Of a DNA stretch of 64,000 bases, positions 63,909 to 64,000 are shown one piece after another. Numbering within the stretch: the stretch's first letter is position 1; the number at the start of each line of letters is the position of its first letter. Where the stretch lies: assembly GCF_001590865.1 (NCBI RefSeq), contig NZ_BBUY01000002.1:771350-835349 (forward strand), given 5' to 3'. The position numbers were made by a program, and so were the translations under genes. This DNA is from Streptomyces sp. NBRC 110611. GTDB taxonomy: Bacteria; Actinomycetota; Actinomycetes; Streptomycetales; Streptomycetaceae. The notes beneath the pieces were generated by a model. That model ran no database searches and had not been told where the DNA came from. It was given only the letters and a program-made list of their open reading frames with translations.

Positions 63909-64000
63909 CCTATCGGGTTCGAGCGAACAAGCACACTCTTCAGTTAATTAAAGTGAAACTTGGTTCAACCGACGCTGCGACTGTTCGCAACCCGGGAACC
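63909..64000 (-). other. 23S-5S intergenic spacer (partial)
   Basis: 92 nt of AT-richer sequence (minus strand: GTTTCACTTTAATTAACTGA) upstream of 5S. It does not show the 23S 3' end, which must lie beyond position 64000. Confidence 0.7.

Noticed and set aside
63909..64000. 3' end of 23S rRNA at the right edge
   Set aside because: The sequence is the spacer before 5S; no 23S end motif is seen before position 64000.

Overview
The window is a stretch of high-GC actinobacterial chromosome, almost certainly Streptomyces. The evidence is a set of streptomycete hallmarks: a subtilisin-inhibitor (SSI) protein, two streptogrisin-type proteases, a SepF-like division protein, an Rpf/LysM muralytic enzyme, a complete desferrioxamine (des) pathway with DmdR/IdeR-type iron boxes, frequent GTG/TTG starts and a 5S rRNA of actinobacterial type. 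No transposase, integrase, CRISPR array or tRNA was seen.

Layout. (1) 1-16 kb is a mixed secretion and membrane region: SSI inhibitor, streptogrisin D-like protease, SPFH/Band-7 protein, streptogrisin B-like protease, SepF-like protein, acyl-CoA dehydrogenase, MFS exporter, GT-C-type mannosyltransferase-like protein, PAP2 phosphatase, I78 inhibitor, an orphan cytochrome c oxidase subunit I and an Rpf enzyme. (2) 17-31 kb is a conserved core block read leftward: der, plsC, cmk, tyrA, then two nucleotidyltransferases and an ADP-ribosylglycohydrolase, then rluB, scpB, scpA, a ribbon-helix-helix-like partner, a ParA-type ATPase and alanine dehydrogenase. The start/stop overlaps of scpA-scpB-rluB and cmk-plsC indicate translational coupling. 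(3) 32-48 kb continues the block: STAND/TPR protein, NUDIX, pyrG, a GH15 hydrolase, a PucR-type regulator, a GT4 glycosyltransferase, a MraY-like membrane protein, recN, nadK, tlyA and an SCP2-like protein. (4) 48-62 kb is an iron region: a FecCD-type ABC importer (ATPase and two permeases) divergent from a DesE-like lipoprotein and a siderophore-interacting protein; then a HAD phosphatase and a DUF1015 protein; then desA, desB and a single open frame that joins desC and desD. Iron boxes lie in front of both iron transcription units, so siderophore export chemistry and re-import are likely co-repressed by iron. (5) 62-64 kb holds an arginine/aspartate/glycine-repeat TPR protein, the terminator of an rRNA operon, 5S rRNA and the start of the 23S-5S spacer (minus strand; the rest of the operon lies beyond the window).

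Structure not explained by genes. An 85-bp element occurs twice without gaps (28241-28325 and 40915-40999; 72 of 85 positions identical by hand alignment). It carries a conserved GC hairpin and no recognisable mobile gene. At least eight genes have short tandem repeats (13-23 bp, plus one of 12 bp) at or just past their stop codon, several of them duplicating the stop codon itself. The desC-desD fusion keeps a good internal Shine-Dalgarno and ATG for DesD. A long palindrome sits over the ribosome-binding site of the ADP-ribosylglycohydrolase gene. These are the points most worth a second look.
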